DNA of 64,000 nt from Toxonevra muliebris. Lineage: Eukaryota > Arthropoda > Insecta > Diptera > Pallopteridae. This document shows positions 1 to 10,980 of this stretch, in pieces. The stretch spans positions 72,978,400 through 73,042,399 of the forward strand of contig OY829328.1 of assembly GCA_963691655.1 (NCBI GenBank), written 5' to 3'. Position 1 is the first letter of the stretch. Each line of letters starts with the position of its first letter. Made by a program: the position numbers and the translations under genes. Under the pieces are notes generated by a model. That model was not told the DNA's origin. It saw only the letters and a list, made by a program, of their open reading frames with translations, and ran no database searches.

Positions 1-800
1 TCAGAGTCGCAGCCCCGACAGAAGTCATTGAATGGCAGTCCAAGTCTTGCAGCATGTCTCCCCATTATGCAGTGTCCCGTGAGCACCGAAGTCGTAATGC
101 TGATGGAGTTTTTGCTAAGGTTGAGTAGCTGTCTAATTCGTCTATTGTCCATAGTGGTCCATGTTAGCCTGGTAATACCACAGGTATGCTCCGCTATTCA
201 AGATCTTTTTGCTTCCACAAGGTAGTTTTGCTTAATGGCTAATTTAATAGACGTAAGAGGGACACCAATGGTGCAGAAAGGTGATATATCTGTAAGATGC
301 GAGCCCTGTTTTGCTAACTCGTCGGCATTGCAGTTACTTGAAATATCCATATGTCCAGGCACCCAATATAGGTGGACCTGCGAGTGACTCGATAAAATGT
401 TGAGTGAAGATCGGCAGTCGAGAACAAGCTTTGATGTAGTGAAAACACCGGCAAGGGACTTGATTGCTGCTTGGCTGTCCGTGTATCAAATGAATCGTTG
501 CGAATAAACCAATTGGACGCTTGATAGATAGCCATTACTTCCGCCTGAAAGACGCTGCAATGGTTAGGAAGTCGGAAAGAGAGTCTGAGATCTAACTTAC
601 TAGAGAAGATGCCACAGCCGACTCTTTCTTCCAATTTGGATCTATCTGTATAGATATCAATCGAATTGTCAGTGACCACCTTGTCATTAACCCATTCCTC
701 TCTACTAGGGATATGGGTTTGCTATTCCCGAATAATTTTCCACGGCTTTGTTTCGTCGGTTTGTTGGGAAGGGTGTGGATGGAGCTACCTCCGATCATTC
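1..800 (-). pseudogene. Decayed LINE pol 3' part (RNase H and C-terminus)
   Basis: Read on the - strand, 679 down to about 500 encodes an RNase H start (IYTDRSKLEERVGCGIFSS, then CSVFQAEVMAIYQASNW). After frameshifts, 85 down to 1 encodes LTGHCIMGRHAARLGL followed by PFNDFCRGC, the Cys/His tail seen in RNase H-bearing fly non-LTR retrotransposons of the I/LOA/R1 kind. The frame is shifted near 480 and has internal stops, so it is dead. The 3' end runs off the left edge. The tail matches the motif order of the LINE at 55185-55624. Confidence 0.7.
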
Positions 801-2700
801 TTTAACATGGCTGTAACATAATTTTAGCGTTATCCAGAAACAACGAGGTGAACGAAGTAGGTTTCTGTTTCCTTTGGGGTGCTTAATTATAGTGAAAAAA
901 AATGAAAAAAAAGAAGAATAAGTTTTTTGGGAAGTTTTCTGATGACTTGGGTGAGACACGAAAAACAGTTTATTGGGATTTTTATTTTTTTGAGGTTAGG
1001 GACAATACGTAACATTTTTCGTGAAAAATAATATTAGATTCATATTCAGCGAAAAAAGAATATACGAAAAAAGTCTTTAATTGTTCTTCTATTCTCTCAA
1101 GGTGAGGTCGCAGAGTTGCAGTTGCCATATTGGTCCATCATCATGTTAAATAAAAAAAAGGCTATGCGGCATTTGAAACTAGAGATAATAAGCTTTCATT
1201 TGAGCCCAAATATGCCCTAAAATACGTTAATCAATTTTGGACAGGGGGCGAGGGGGGTCTCCCGTTGACAGAGAATGTCCCATATATATATAAAATTCTT
1301 CACATTTAACGCACAAAGAAGTTAAAGATCTTTTGGTAGTAAAAACATGCCCGCAAAACAATGTAAAAAGGAAAATATGTGCAGGTATATTTTCTATTAT
1401 ATTTACTATCAACCGAAATTGCCAAATTACAATTGTACTACAACGATTTTACTACCATAAACAACGGGGTCACATTTACTACATTCAACACACCCGCTGC
1501 TTGTCAACACCCTACCATGCTATATGAGTAAATTTATGAGCATAATACATTCAGCTAAAATTATATGCATACCTACTAAAATGCCATAAGGACATTAAAA
1601 GCAAAAGAAGGATATTGATATATAAAAAAGGAGCAGACAGACAGTTGGCAATTGCCACGCGCCGACACTCTAACGATTGTTATACACAGTACACGCCCAT
1701 AAAACAAGATTCCAACAAAAATAGAAGAAAAAAGGTATTAATGTTGCATCTATTTCTAGGAAAAAATGAGTTCAATATCCCTGCACGAATGTCCTTTTCT
1801 ATTCTCTTTCTATAAGCTATTTCTATAGTGTGTGTAGGTATACAGTTTCATGTGTGTGTGTGTGTGCTGCATTTTTGTGTGTTTTATGCGCCTACGCAAT
1901 GTCAAAACGATCAGAGCTAATCTATTGTTTTTGTGCGCTCAAATAGTATTCATGCATTAAAATGCGTAATTTTCACTTATGAAACAATGAAATGAAAACA
2001 AAATTTCTAAAATTACTAAATTTAGAAAATTAAACAGCAGCAGAGGGGAAGCAAATATTGCACTAAACTGTGTATACTTAATTATTTATGCTGCAGCGCG
2101 AATGAGAATAACAGCTGCTGCTGTAGTTGCTACTGCACGCCTGCGCATTTTTCGTGATGTATGCGGACGTGGATCAGCACGATCCTCAAATTGAACAACA
2201 TATGTGGAAAATGCATTTTAATTTTCTTTTTTTTTTTTTTCATTTCACAAAACTGCATATATTAAATAGTTGAGTTTTTAACGCTGATCGCGTTCAACTG
2301 ATAAGTTTCTTATCACTCTTTGTGGCATATCCGACCAATTGTATTTATCAATTGCGTGTATGTTTGTATGTTTTGTGTGTCATTAATATGTCGCGTGGTC
2401 AATGCAAACAAAATAAAAGATAATATTTTTGTGCATATGTTTGCTGTGATGGTCAAAAATTAGCATATCGACCTTATGCTATTTTGAAATGTAGTTTATT
2501 AAAATTCTTTATATTCGGTTACTAGTATTTACCCTTTGTAATTTTATTTCATATACTTACTGTACTTTTAAAATGGTTTTTATAGCTGACTATAACAGCA
2601 TGATACCTATAGTACTTGGACTTTTCAACTATCCAACTTTAAGCAGTTCCCCTACAAGATATATGTACAAACGATAGCCTATAATAGAAGTCCTTGATGA
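800..2700. other. Intergenic, no gene seen
   Basis: AT-rich DNA with a short (TG)n run near 1852-1866, poly(T) near 2227-2241 and no open frame with family resemblance. I see nothing functional here. Confidence 0.6.
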
Positions 2701-2739
2701 TTCTTATACTGAATAAGGTTGAATTAAGAAGTTTGTTTG

Positions 2740-2860
2740 TCGCATGAAAACAAACTCACTCGCAGGCCCGATTGAGCCCATTGTGTTGCACTTAGGTGTC
2801 AAATCGCCAAACTTTTTTACCAAAAAGCTTCTAGGCTGACATCAGTACTGAGGGAGCTCT
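2740..2860. repeat. Dispersed repeat, copy 1 (partner near 4430-4515)
   Basis: The stretch with GCCCATTGTGTTGCACTTAG, CGCCAAACTTTTTTACC and TTCTAGGCTG lines up with a diverged copy at about 4430-4515 in the same orientation. It is probably part of a LINE untranslated end, but the family is not established. Confidence 0.4.
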
Positions 2861-2979
2861 GACTGATAGGTGAATACTCAGGCAGACTCCGTATTTCTCC
2901 AAATAGAGATTAGAACGAGAAATAAAATCTTTGTTTTCTTTTTTTGAAAAGCTGAAGCAAAAGCCTTTTTCAAAGGCAG

Positions 2980-3085
2980 ATTCAAGGGCCGATTGCCGCA
3001 CTCTCTTTTCGTTTTTTTATATATGAAGTTTTTTCACACTCTTAAACTGAGGGCTTAAAAACTTTATATGAAAGAAAGAAAAGTT
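2980..3085. repeat. Palindromic MITE-like hairpin
   Basis: Inverted segments around a short centre (ATATATGAAGTTTTTTCAC ... CTTAAAAACTTTATATGAAAG), flanked by CACTCTCTTTTCG and GAAAGAAAAGTTGG. It has the same plan as the hairpins at 17398-17520 and 46409-46530. Confidence 0.45.
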
Positions 3086-3133
3086 GGTGAGTCCGCCTTA
3101 AATGCATTGTTGCTTCAATATAAAATGAATGAT

Positions 3134-3815
3134 CTAGAGAGCAAGAGAGAGAGAGAGAGAGCAAGAGAGAGATAGAGTAAGAGAAAGAGAGAGCAAGAGG
3201 GAGAGAGAAAGCAAGAGAGAGCAAAAGATAGACAGAAAGAGTAAAAGATAGACTGAGAGAGCAAAAGGAGAGAGAAAGAGTAAGAGAGAGAGAGCAAAAA
3301 CGAGAGAGATAGCAAGAGAAAGAGAAAGAAAGAGAGTGAGAGAGGGCAAGAGACAGAGAGAGCAAGAGAGAGCAAAAGAGAGATAGAACAGAAGAAAGAG
3401 AAAGCAAAAGAGAGAGAGCAAAAAAGAGAGAGAGAGCAAAAGAGAGAGAGAGATAAAAAGAGAGAGAAAGAGCAAAAAAAGGGAGAGAAAGAGCAAAAAA
3501 GAGAGAAAGCAAGAGAGGGAGCAAGAGAAAAGGCAAACGGGAGAGAGAGAGAGCAAGAGAAAGAGAGAGCACGAGGGAGAGAGCAAGAGAGAGAGAGAGC
3601 AAGAGAGTAAGAAAGCAAGAGAAATAGCAAAAGAGAGATAGAACAAAAGAAAAAGAGAGCAAAAGAGAGAAAGCAAGAGAGAGAGAGAGAACAAGAGAGA
3701 GAGAGAGCAAAAGAGAGAAAGCAAGAGAGAGAGAGAGCAAGAGAGAGAGCAAAAGAGAGAGCAAGAAAAAGAGAGCAAGAGTGAACAAGAAAGAGAGAGC
3801 AAGGGAGAGAGAGAG
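3134..3815. repeat. Purine-rich (GAGAGAGCAAGA)n-type low-complexity array
   Basis: About 680 bp in which the + strand is almost entirely A and G, with a single C roughly every 8-14 bases (GAGAGAGCAAGAGAGAG units of variable length). It leaves three overlapping Leu/Ser-rich reading frames on the - strand (3042-3845, 3115-3630, 3134-3820). These are by-products of the repeat, not genes. Confidence 0.95.
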
Positions 3816-3829
3816 ACCAAAACTCAAAA

Positions 3830-4330
3830 TCAGTTCAAAATTCAAAATTTCAGCCGAATTCAGACTAAAATTTAAAATATAATTCAGACCGGTTTCGGAC
3901 TGAAATTCAGACCAAAACTCGCACCAAAATCAGATCAAAAGTTTGGCCACAACTCAAATTAAGAGTTAGATTAAAACTAAGGCTGAAAGGACGCTAAATA
4001 GAAAATGTGAAAGCTAACCAAAATTTAGACCAGAAATCAAATCAAACGTTGAGTAAACGCTGGTCTAAGCAAAATTTGGACCACAATTTAGACTAAGAGT
4101 TACACCAAAACTCAGATCAGAAGGATCTCAAATACAGACCGAAAGCAAATCAAAACTCAGACTAAACACGGATTAAAACTCAAATCAAATTCAGATTAAA
4201 ATTCAGACCTAAAATTAAAACAAAATTCTGACATACAATCAAACCAGAATTCAGATCAAAAACGGACAAAAAAGGAAAAGGAAAAAAAAAATATCAGACT
4301 AAAATTTATTGTAAAATTCAACCCAAAAAC
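3830..4330. repeat. Degenerate tandem array of CAGACCAAAACTCA-like units
   Basis: Roughly 500 bp of diverged short units such as AATTCAGACCAAAACTC and CAGATCAAAA repeated head to tail. Just downstream (about 4417-4430) stands GGACCCGCCACTGA, which resembles the inward-read hAT-like terminus CAGTGGCGGATC found at 32483. Similar arrays lie at 31540-31760, 33355-33450, 34530-34680 and 57515-57830. Confidence 0.6.
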
Positions 4331-4559
4331 TAGACCATTATCAAGCTTTCTAAACGTAAGACATCTATAAACTGGCGCTGAAATGTGCTATGGACACATA
4401 TTTCCCGTGGATTCCTCCTGGACCCGCCACTGATAGCCTGCAATTGAGTTTATTATGTTTTATCTAGGTGCTAAATTGCCAAACTTTCCTTACCAGAAAA
4501 TTTCTAGGCTGGACTAGAACTAACTACCAGCAGCATTAAAAGATCAGTAAGAAGTGGAA

Positions 4560-5995
4560 AACCAAAAATGGGTTCTTCACTCACCACAACTATGGCTGAT
4601 CGTTATAGATGGCATACCGACTCTATTTAATAAAAGGAGGATTAAAGTGGTAACGTATGAGGATGGCGTGGTGATCATGATCTAAGGCCTGTTTGCAAAC
4701 ATAATAAGAGTGCTTATGGAAGGCGCTTTAGACTCAGTTAGTAACTTGGCAGTGAATTATAGCCAGGGAGTTAATCCAAATAAAACAGAAATGATCCTGT
4801 TCTCTACAAAAACAAAGATACCAGGTTTTTAAGGGATATAACCAAAATTTTAAGCTAGATAGAGTTTAAAGGTCAGCATGCAAAGGCATTACAGGTGCTA
4901 TCCGCCCATGCTTGACGGAGACTCTAAACGTGCTAAGTACTCTTGCTTCCTATGGAACCATATACCGAAGCTTCCGCAGCCTCAAGTCAGACTCACAAAA
5001 ATAGGGCCTGGACTGCCAAAAACTGCGGACACAACAGAGTTCTAGCACAAGTACACTGGCTACATGATACACAAATAAAACTTCAGTAAGAGCTTCTTTG
5101 GACAAGAGCAGATTGGAGAAGAAACCATGTAGGAGCTGGTCTTGAGATAGAACTTTGACGAGTTAAAGATGGACAGCGGCGTCGATGCAGGAGTCTACGC
5201 GGAACACCTCAAAATTGGTGAATCTCTTAGACTCCCGAATGAAGCCAGTATTTTCTAGGCTAAACTTCAAGTGATAAGAGAAGCCTGAAAAACACTGACC
5301 AAAATTCAAAGGTTGGCTAAAGTAGCTATCTTCACAGACAGCTAAGAGGTTATTAAGGCTCTAGGCTCCAACAGAATGTTCTCTAGATTAGTTAACCAAT
5401 GCAGGGAGTTACTTGCCACCCTAAATCATAGGCTGGGCATTGGCCTTATTTGGGTTCCTGGTAACAGGAATATTGAAGGATGATTTAGCAAGGCTAGGTT
5501 CAACTCTGGTTTTAACTCAGGCGCAATCTGTAGCAATTCCCCTGAATGAAATCAAGGCTGATATACTCTCTTACTTCCTTACCCTTGCAGATAGCAGATG
5601 GAATAGCCTTCCCACATGCGTCGAAACCAAGAAAACAAAATTTGATCATAGTAGAACCAGGGACCTTCCTTGTCACACCCGATCTGATGTAGCCACACAA
5701 CACGCACTGCAGAAGCTGCAACTACCTAGACTCTAAACCACTTTCTCTGTCATTGCCCGGCTCTTGCTAGGGCCAGACTAAAATCTTTTCACAAATCTTT
5801 TTAAGACGACGTAACCAAGATCTCCAAACTCGAAATTGCAAAACTCCTCCAAGTTTCTTAATCTCACTAATTGGCTTTAGACAAAAAAGAGCAAACACCT
5901 ATTAACAAACGAGGTTATGGTATCAAAACGGCACTCAGGCGCTAATTCTGTGAGGGAGTAGCCACTCTACCTACCTACCTATGTAAAAAAAAGCA
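4560..5995 (+). pseudogene. Decayed RNase H-bearing LINE with TACC-repeat tail
   Basis: Fragments in order on the + strand: a thumb-like stretch near 4880-4960 (TGAIRPCLTETLNVL); RNase H start near 5170-5260 (GVDAGVYAEHLKIGESLRLP); then IFTDS near 5330 and WVPGNRNIEG near 5450; 5440-5736 in a shifted frame (ARLGSTLVLTQ, IPLNEIKADI); and a C-terminal Cys/His-like end near 5745-5775 (CHCPALARARL). It is broken by several stops and frameshifts. It closes with GGGAGTAGCCACTCTACC followed by TACC repeats at about 5960-5983, probably the original 3' tail. Confidence 0.75.
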
Positions 5996-6850
5996 TAATA
6001 AGTGACGTGACCGACGATCATTTGACCGTCTGCATAACGTGAGATGAATATAGACGAAAAAGACAATTCCTCAGACCAAAACTAGCTAAGCTAATTACAT
6101 TTTTCTGTAATATAAATAGCCACTCTACCTATCTACCTCCTTACCAAGGTTCATGAGTGTAACATTCTGAGTATTTGATGAATAGGTCTAAATTGATGTC
6201 ACCTAAACATTTCTGCTACAATTTTTCCAATTATTCAAAATAGTTTTAAATTATTAAATCGTTTTTACTTTCACAAAGGAATCAAAGAACTATACCCCAG
6301 CCTCTTATTCTTATAGGAGTACCTAGATCTAGAGAAATGTTGAAGATTGATGACTTCTGATTAAAGCGTAGGTTTTTCCCCACATATTTCTGGAAGTCTG
6401 CTGTTTTTAACAAGTCGCTGTTACTGTTGAGGGTCTAAGCTGAATTTCTTACACTCACAAATTACTCTGAACACATATTGACATGGACATATTGAACTAG
6501 GAGGAAGTAAAATTACTTTAAAAAAAAACCCATAAATTATGACTAAGAGGATGCTAAGGATTCCAGACAATCACCGATTTTTTGGATGCTTTTCGCGGTA
6601 AATAATTTTCTGTTGAGGAACGATCAAACCGACAAAAACAAACGCGCTTCAATTTGCACGAAGACGAACGTATCGAATAACATCTGAGAGATCTATAACC
6701 GAATAAGATAATTCGTTTTCTATTTAACTATTTGAAGTTATAAATCCATCAACAATCATTACAATTTATGTCATAAGGGTAATTTCAAATATGCATTCTA
6801 TATATAAATATATATATGTATATATTCTATTCTAAAAATATGTGCATATG
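5996..6850. other. Intergenic, short repeats only
   Basis: Contains a second AGCCACTCTACC-type tail near 6117 and GATCATTTGACCGTC at about 6018, which recurs at 14013 and nearly so at 13930. No gene was seen. Confidence 0.5.
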
Positions 6851-8793
6851 TACATTAGATGGCTTATTTTGCTAAAGTATTTCAGATCTTCATTGTGACA
6901 GCAGAATATAAAAATAGGGTGCTAAAAACCAATTAAAATGAAAAAAAAAATTTAAATTTGTGAAAACTGGATGCGCTACTCCGAAAACCGTGATTTTTAA
7001 GGATATTTTACCATAGGTTTGGGATTTTGTATGGAAAAAGCATTCAACCTGCATATAATCCACACCTAAGTAAAAAATGCCGCTAAAGCGAATGGCGTAC
7101 ATTAAAGTACATAGAATTGTAGGTAATTCAATTTAGTTTATTTAGAATACAAAACGATACGATTTTTCAAATCGAGTTATATTTGAACAGGTAAATTAAC
7201 TTTTAGTAAACCCATGTCGAGTAGAATCAAGTTCACCTTTAACAAATGTCGCCAAAAAATTGCAAAAAACAAAGCAGACGTTGAAAAAGTTGCCTTAAAT
7301 TAATGAAACTTACCAATTAAGAAGTAATTACTTACTTTTAATATTTTCTCCATACTAAATCGCTTGCGGCAAAATTGTTGATTTATATCAATATGTAATA
7401 CAGGTGTCCCCCGTATAACACGATAGTTAGGTTCCAAAAAAGCATCATGTTGTGCGGATTCATGTTATACGGAACAAGAAAACAGTATAAAAAGCGGAGT
7501 TAGGCTCCAAGAATTTAGGAATCTGCCGTATTATATACGAAATCGTATTATACGGGACAAGCAAGTAGTACAAAAACAGGGTCATGTTCCAAGAGTTTTA
7601 AAAACAACTTTTTGGGATAAGTGCTCGTTCGAGCTGTCACATTCAGGGGCAATCCTTTGCTTTATGTATATTTTAACTTTTTGTACGGTTTGATACATTT
7701 CCTCTCTTCTATAAATAAATTAAAGTTTTTATTTTTGGTTGTAAAAAGTAAAAAAACAGAAAGTTAGTATATTGATTTTATATAAACAAATTTTAATAAT
7801 AAGCACTTAACAGAAAATTTATTGGAACATTTAAAGAAAAAATTTAAATTTAATAAGCAAAAATGACAATGAAACTAGAAGACAGAGTGAAAGAGTGAAC
7901 TGGAATTTGATAATTACCATATAACAAATAAAAATTAGAGTTACAGTTAAATAGCTAATTAACAAATTCAAAAAGCATTTTGAATTTCTAAATTATTTTC
8001 ACTAATCGTGTTATACGAGGGATTAAGTTATTTTCAAATCGTGTTGGAAGGAAATCGTGCTATAGTGACATCGTGTTATATGGGGATTTCCGCTATTAAC
8101 AAATCGTGTTGGATCGAAATCGTGCTCTACGAGTGCCGTGTTTACGTGGGAAACCTGTACATATAATACTTTAATTGACAGACGTAAATTAAGATTACAA
8201 ATTTCCACGATAAGAAAATTTTTTCAACTCCTGCTTTTTTTCGTGCAATTTTTCGACGATTTTGTCAAAGGTGAACTTGATTGTACTCGACATGGGTTCA
8301 CTAAAAGTTAACTTACTAGTTCAAATATATCTCGATATGACAAATTTTTGTATTTTAAATAAACTAAATTAAATTACCGACAATTCTATGTACTTTAATC
8401 ATAAAAAAATTACCGCTATCTTCAAAACCCTAACGGTTAAATTTAAAAATTTGTACAAAAAAGTGCCAAATAGTCACTTTAGGCGCTTGTGGTGGCTTTC
8501 GGTTTAGTTGTATCAAAAAACTGGGTACGCCATTCGCTTTAGCGGCATTTTTTACTTAGGTGTGGATATCTGAAAATCTTTTATATGCAGGTTGAATGCT
8601 TTTTCCATACAAAATCCCAAACCGATGGTAAAACATCCTTAAAAATCACGGTTTTCGGAGTAGCGCATCCAGTTTCCACAAATTTAAATTTTTTTTTTCA
8701 TTTTAATTGGTTTTTAGCACCCTATTTTCATATTCTGCTGTCACAATGAAGATCTGAAATACTTTAGCAAAATAAGCCATCTAATGTACATGC
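6851..8793. mobile_element. Long inverted-repeat element with arms of about 0.44 and 0.58 kb
   Basis: The left arm (about 6851-7290) and right arm (about 8210-8793) are reverse complements over nearly their whole length. GTACATTAGATGGCTTATTT at the left mirrors AAATAAGCCATCTAATGTAC-type sequence at the right, and the pairing continues through the GCCGCTAAAGCGAATGGCGTAC and TCGAGTAGAATCAAGTTCACC regions. The right arm keeps about 130 bp (around 8400-8535) that the left arm lacks. The spacer holds a separate pogo-like element (7401-8157). The arms carry no coding frame. It is most likely a foldback-type non-autonomous element, and no target duplication is clear. Confidence 0.8.
7401..8157. mobile_element. 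pogo/Tc1-type non-autonomous element, TA target
   Basis: The left end TA|CAGGTGTCCCCCGTA and right end GTGGGAAACCTG|TA are imperfect inverted repeats with TA on both sides. Subterminal copies of ATCGTGTTATACG-like sequence recur inside both ends (for example 8007-8016 and 8070-8080). It is 757 bp with no transposase frame, so it is non-autonomous. It sits in the spacer of the long inverted repeat. Confidence 0.75.
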
Positions 8794-8801
8794 TTAGTAT
8801 A

Positions 8802-10252
8802 TAGTGTCGGACAAAACTAAAGCACATAATCTTTTTCGCTTTCAATTACAATCAATTGTTAAAAATAAACAACAACAACAAAAACAAGAAATCTTTAAAC
8901 TAGAAACCCGTTATTTTGGAAAACAAAAAGCAGGTTTTAAAAGAAATTGGATGCGTATATAAGTTGTTGGTTATCATTAACCTTCACCGTTCGCATTTCA
9001 AAATTTCGCTTCCCAAAATGGCTCGAAATAAGTATTCTGCATAATTTAGAGAAAATATTCTAAGTGGATTTAATAAAGCTGAATCAGTGAAATGCATTGT
9101 AAAAAAAATTTTGTATTCGCCATTACGTTAATTCCCGTGCTATAAGGCATTTTCGCGCTTCCCATTTTTTAAATACTAAATATGGAGGTGGCAGACCGCG
9201 GGGCACAACCAAACGTGAGGATCAGGCCATCATTCGGTTTATAAAAAAGATCTTTTTATATCTTGGAAATAAATTGCGTTTAAACATTTCATACAGGTGT
9301 ATCCAACGATGAGCTGTGGCGGGTGGCTTAGCAACATATCAAAGCGTAAAAAATCCATTTATTTCTAGAAAGAATCGAATGGCAAGGCTCGAATTTGTAA
9401 ACGCGCACTTTAACTGGGCTACTGTCAAATGAAAGACCGTGCTTTTTACTGACTAATCCAAATTTGACATGGAAAGTTGTGACGTTTTAAAGGTAGTGTG
9501 CAGACCAAAAGGGTAACGATGAAATCCACGTTATTTGAAAAGCACTGTAAAATACGGGGAAGGCAACGTAATGGTCTGGTGAAATTTTTTGGCCATGGAA
9601 TCGGTTCAACTCATAAAATAAAATGCTTAATGGACCGTCTGATATGCAAAGATATTCTCTAGAATGTTGTGTTATACGGAGGAAGAGCTGCTGTTAAAGT
9701 AGGTATACCAGAACGAAGATGATCCCAGGACGATGTGTAAAAGAGTGGTTTGTTGTCAATAAGATTAGTATTTTATAGTGGCCCACACTTTCACTCAATC
9801 TCAATCCCAAAAAATGTATAGGAAATTATAAATCGTAAAATTCAGCGCATAAAGGATAAAAACAAGGATTCCATTTTCTACCAATCGGAGATTGGATGGA
9901 ATAACATTTTTGTGAACGTTTTGAGGAGTTTTATTGAATCCATGCCACGTAAATGTGCAACAGCTCTGAAAAATAATGGGTACACTACAAAATAGTGGCG
10001 AAATCGAACTTTTCTATTAATATATTCCATATGTGCTTCAGTGTTGTCGCGCCAGTTTTATGCATTTTGTTACTTTTGAGTTCATATTTTTATTTTATTT
10101 AAAAAATAATAATATATTTTTTATATTTTATTACAACGAGTGTATATTCTTACTACATTCATAAAAAAATTGTCAGTTCACGCATGTTTTACAAAATTAC
10201 TGAACAAAATGCAAACAAGGAAGAATCCGTGCTTTAATTTTGTCCGACACTG
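8802..10252 (+). mobile_element. Fossil Tc1-like transposon with broken transposase
   Basis: Terminal repeats TAGTGTCGGACAAAACTAAA (left) and, read inward from the right, CAGTGTCGGACAAAATTAAA are nearly identical and flanked by TA (8800-8801, 10253-10254). The + strand transposase remnant starts at ATG 9018. Pieces visible in shifting frames include a GGRPRGTTKRE-like linker near 9185, ARLEFVNAHLNW near 9380, a TDESKFDMES-like catalytic segment near 9450, KYGEGNVMVW near 9550, and the end near 9990 (KNNGYTTK). Many stops and frameshifts show it is long dead. Confidence 0.85.
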
Positions 10253-10254
10253 TA

Positions 10255-10980
10255 ATTGTGCAATATAGTACGAACATTCTAAACTGAATAAAGAAAAACT
10301 ACATACAACATATGCTAGGACTTTTCTAAAAATAAGCAAAACAACGAAAAAAAAAACACCCTCTCATCATCAAAATTTCACAAGTAATTTCTAAAAGGAA
10401 CACGTGCCAAAAAGGAGTGCAATAAATTGAAGACTTACAGCATGTCGAATATTAAAATGTACATATTTTCAATGGTGTTTTCCAAAGCGGCTGTTGCTGC
10501 TCCTGATGCACGAGAGGCAAATTCCATTACAAATGCAACGAATGTTATGAATCTATGAATGCACACACCCGCATATTTAAATTATAGACAATCACTTTGT
10601 CTGACTTATAGGATTTTCCACAAATGTCCTTTCAGAATATAAACTATTTCAGCTGCTTTTTTCATTTTTCTTTTCTTTTTTTGTTTTGGAAAAGTTCTTA
10701 AGTTAAGCTTTGTTTGATAGTTAAGAATAGTGATGATACGAGTAAATACTCGATACTTTTCTTTTACTTTTTTTGGATTTAAATTTTATCAATTTTACTA
10801 TTTAATCTAACGAAAGTTTCGAAAACAATCGATCAATTTTAAACGGTACACATTCGTACGGTTCATGTCTAGGATTAAATCGAAATTCTTCATTACTCTT
10901 TGCATACTATTTCGAAAATGCGAATTCGAAAACCGAACATATTTGAACACAACCATTCACCACATATTAAGGAACACAAC
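10255..10980. other. Intergenic, no gene seen
   Basis: AT-rich DNA after the Tc1 fossil. No coding similarity or clear repeat structure was found. A short CTG-rich patch lies near 10480-10500. Confidence 0.5.

Noticed and set aside
3042..3845. A 267-codon Leu/Ser-rich frame and two overlapping long frames on the - strand
   Set aside because: All three frames are open only because the GA-rich repeat lacks stops when read as CT. The sequence is pure low complexity with no domain.
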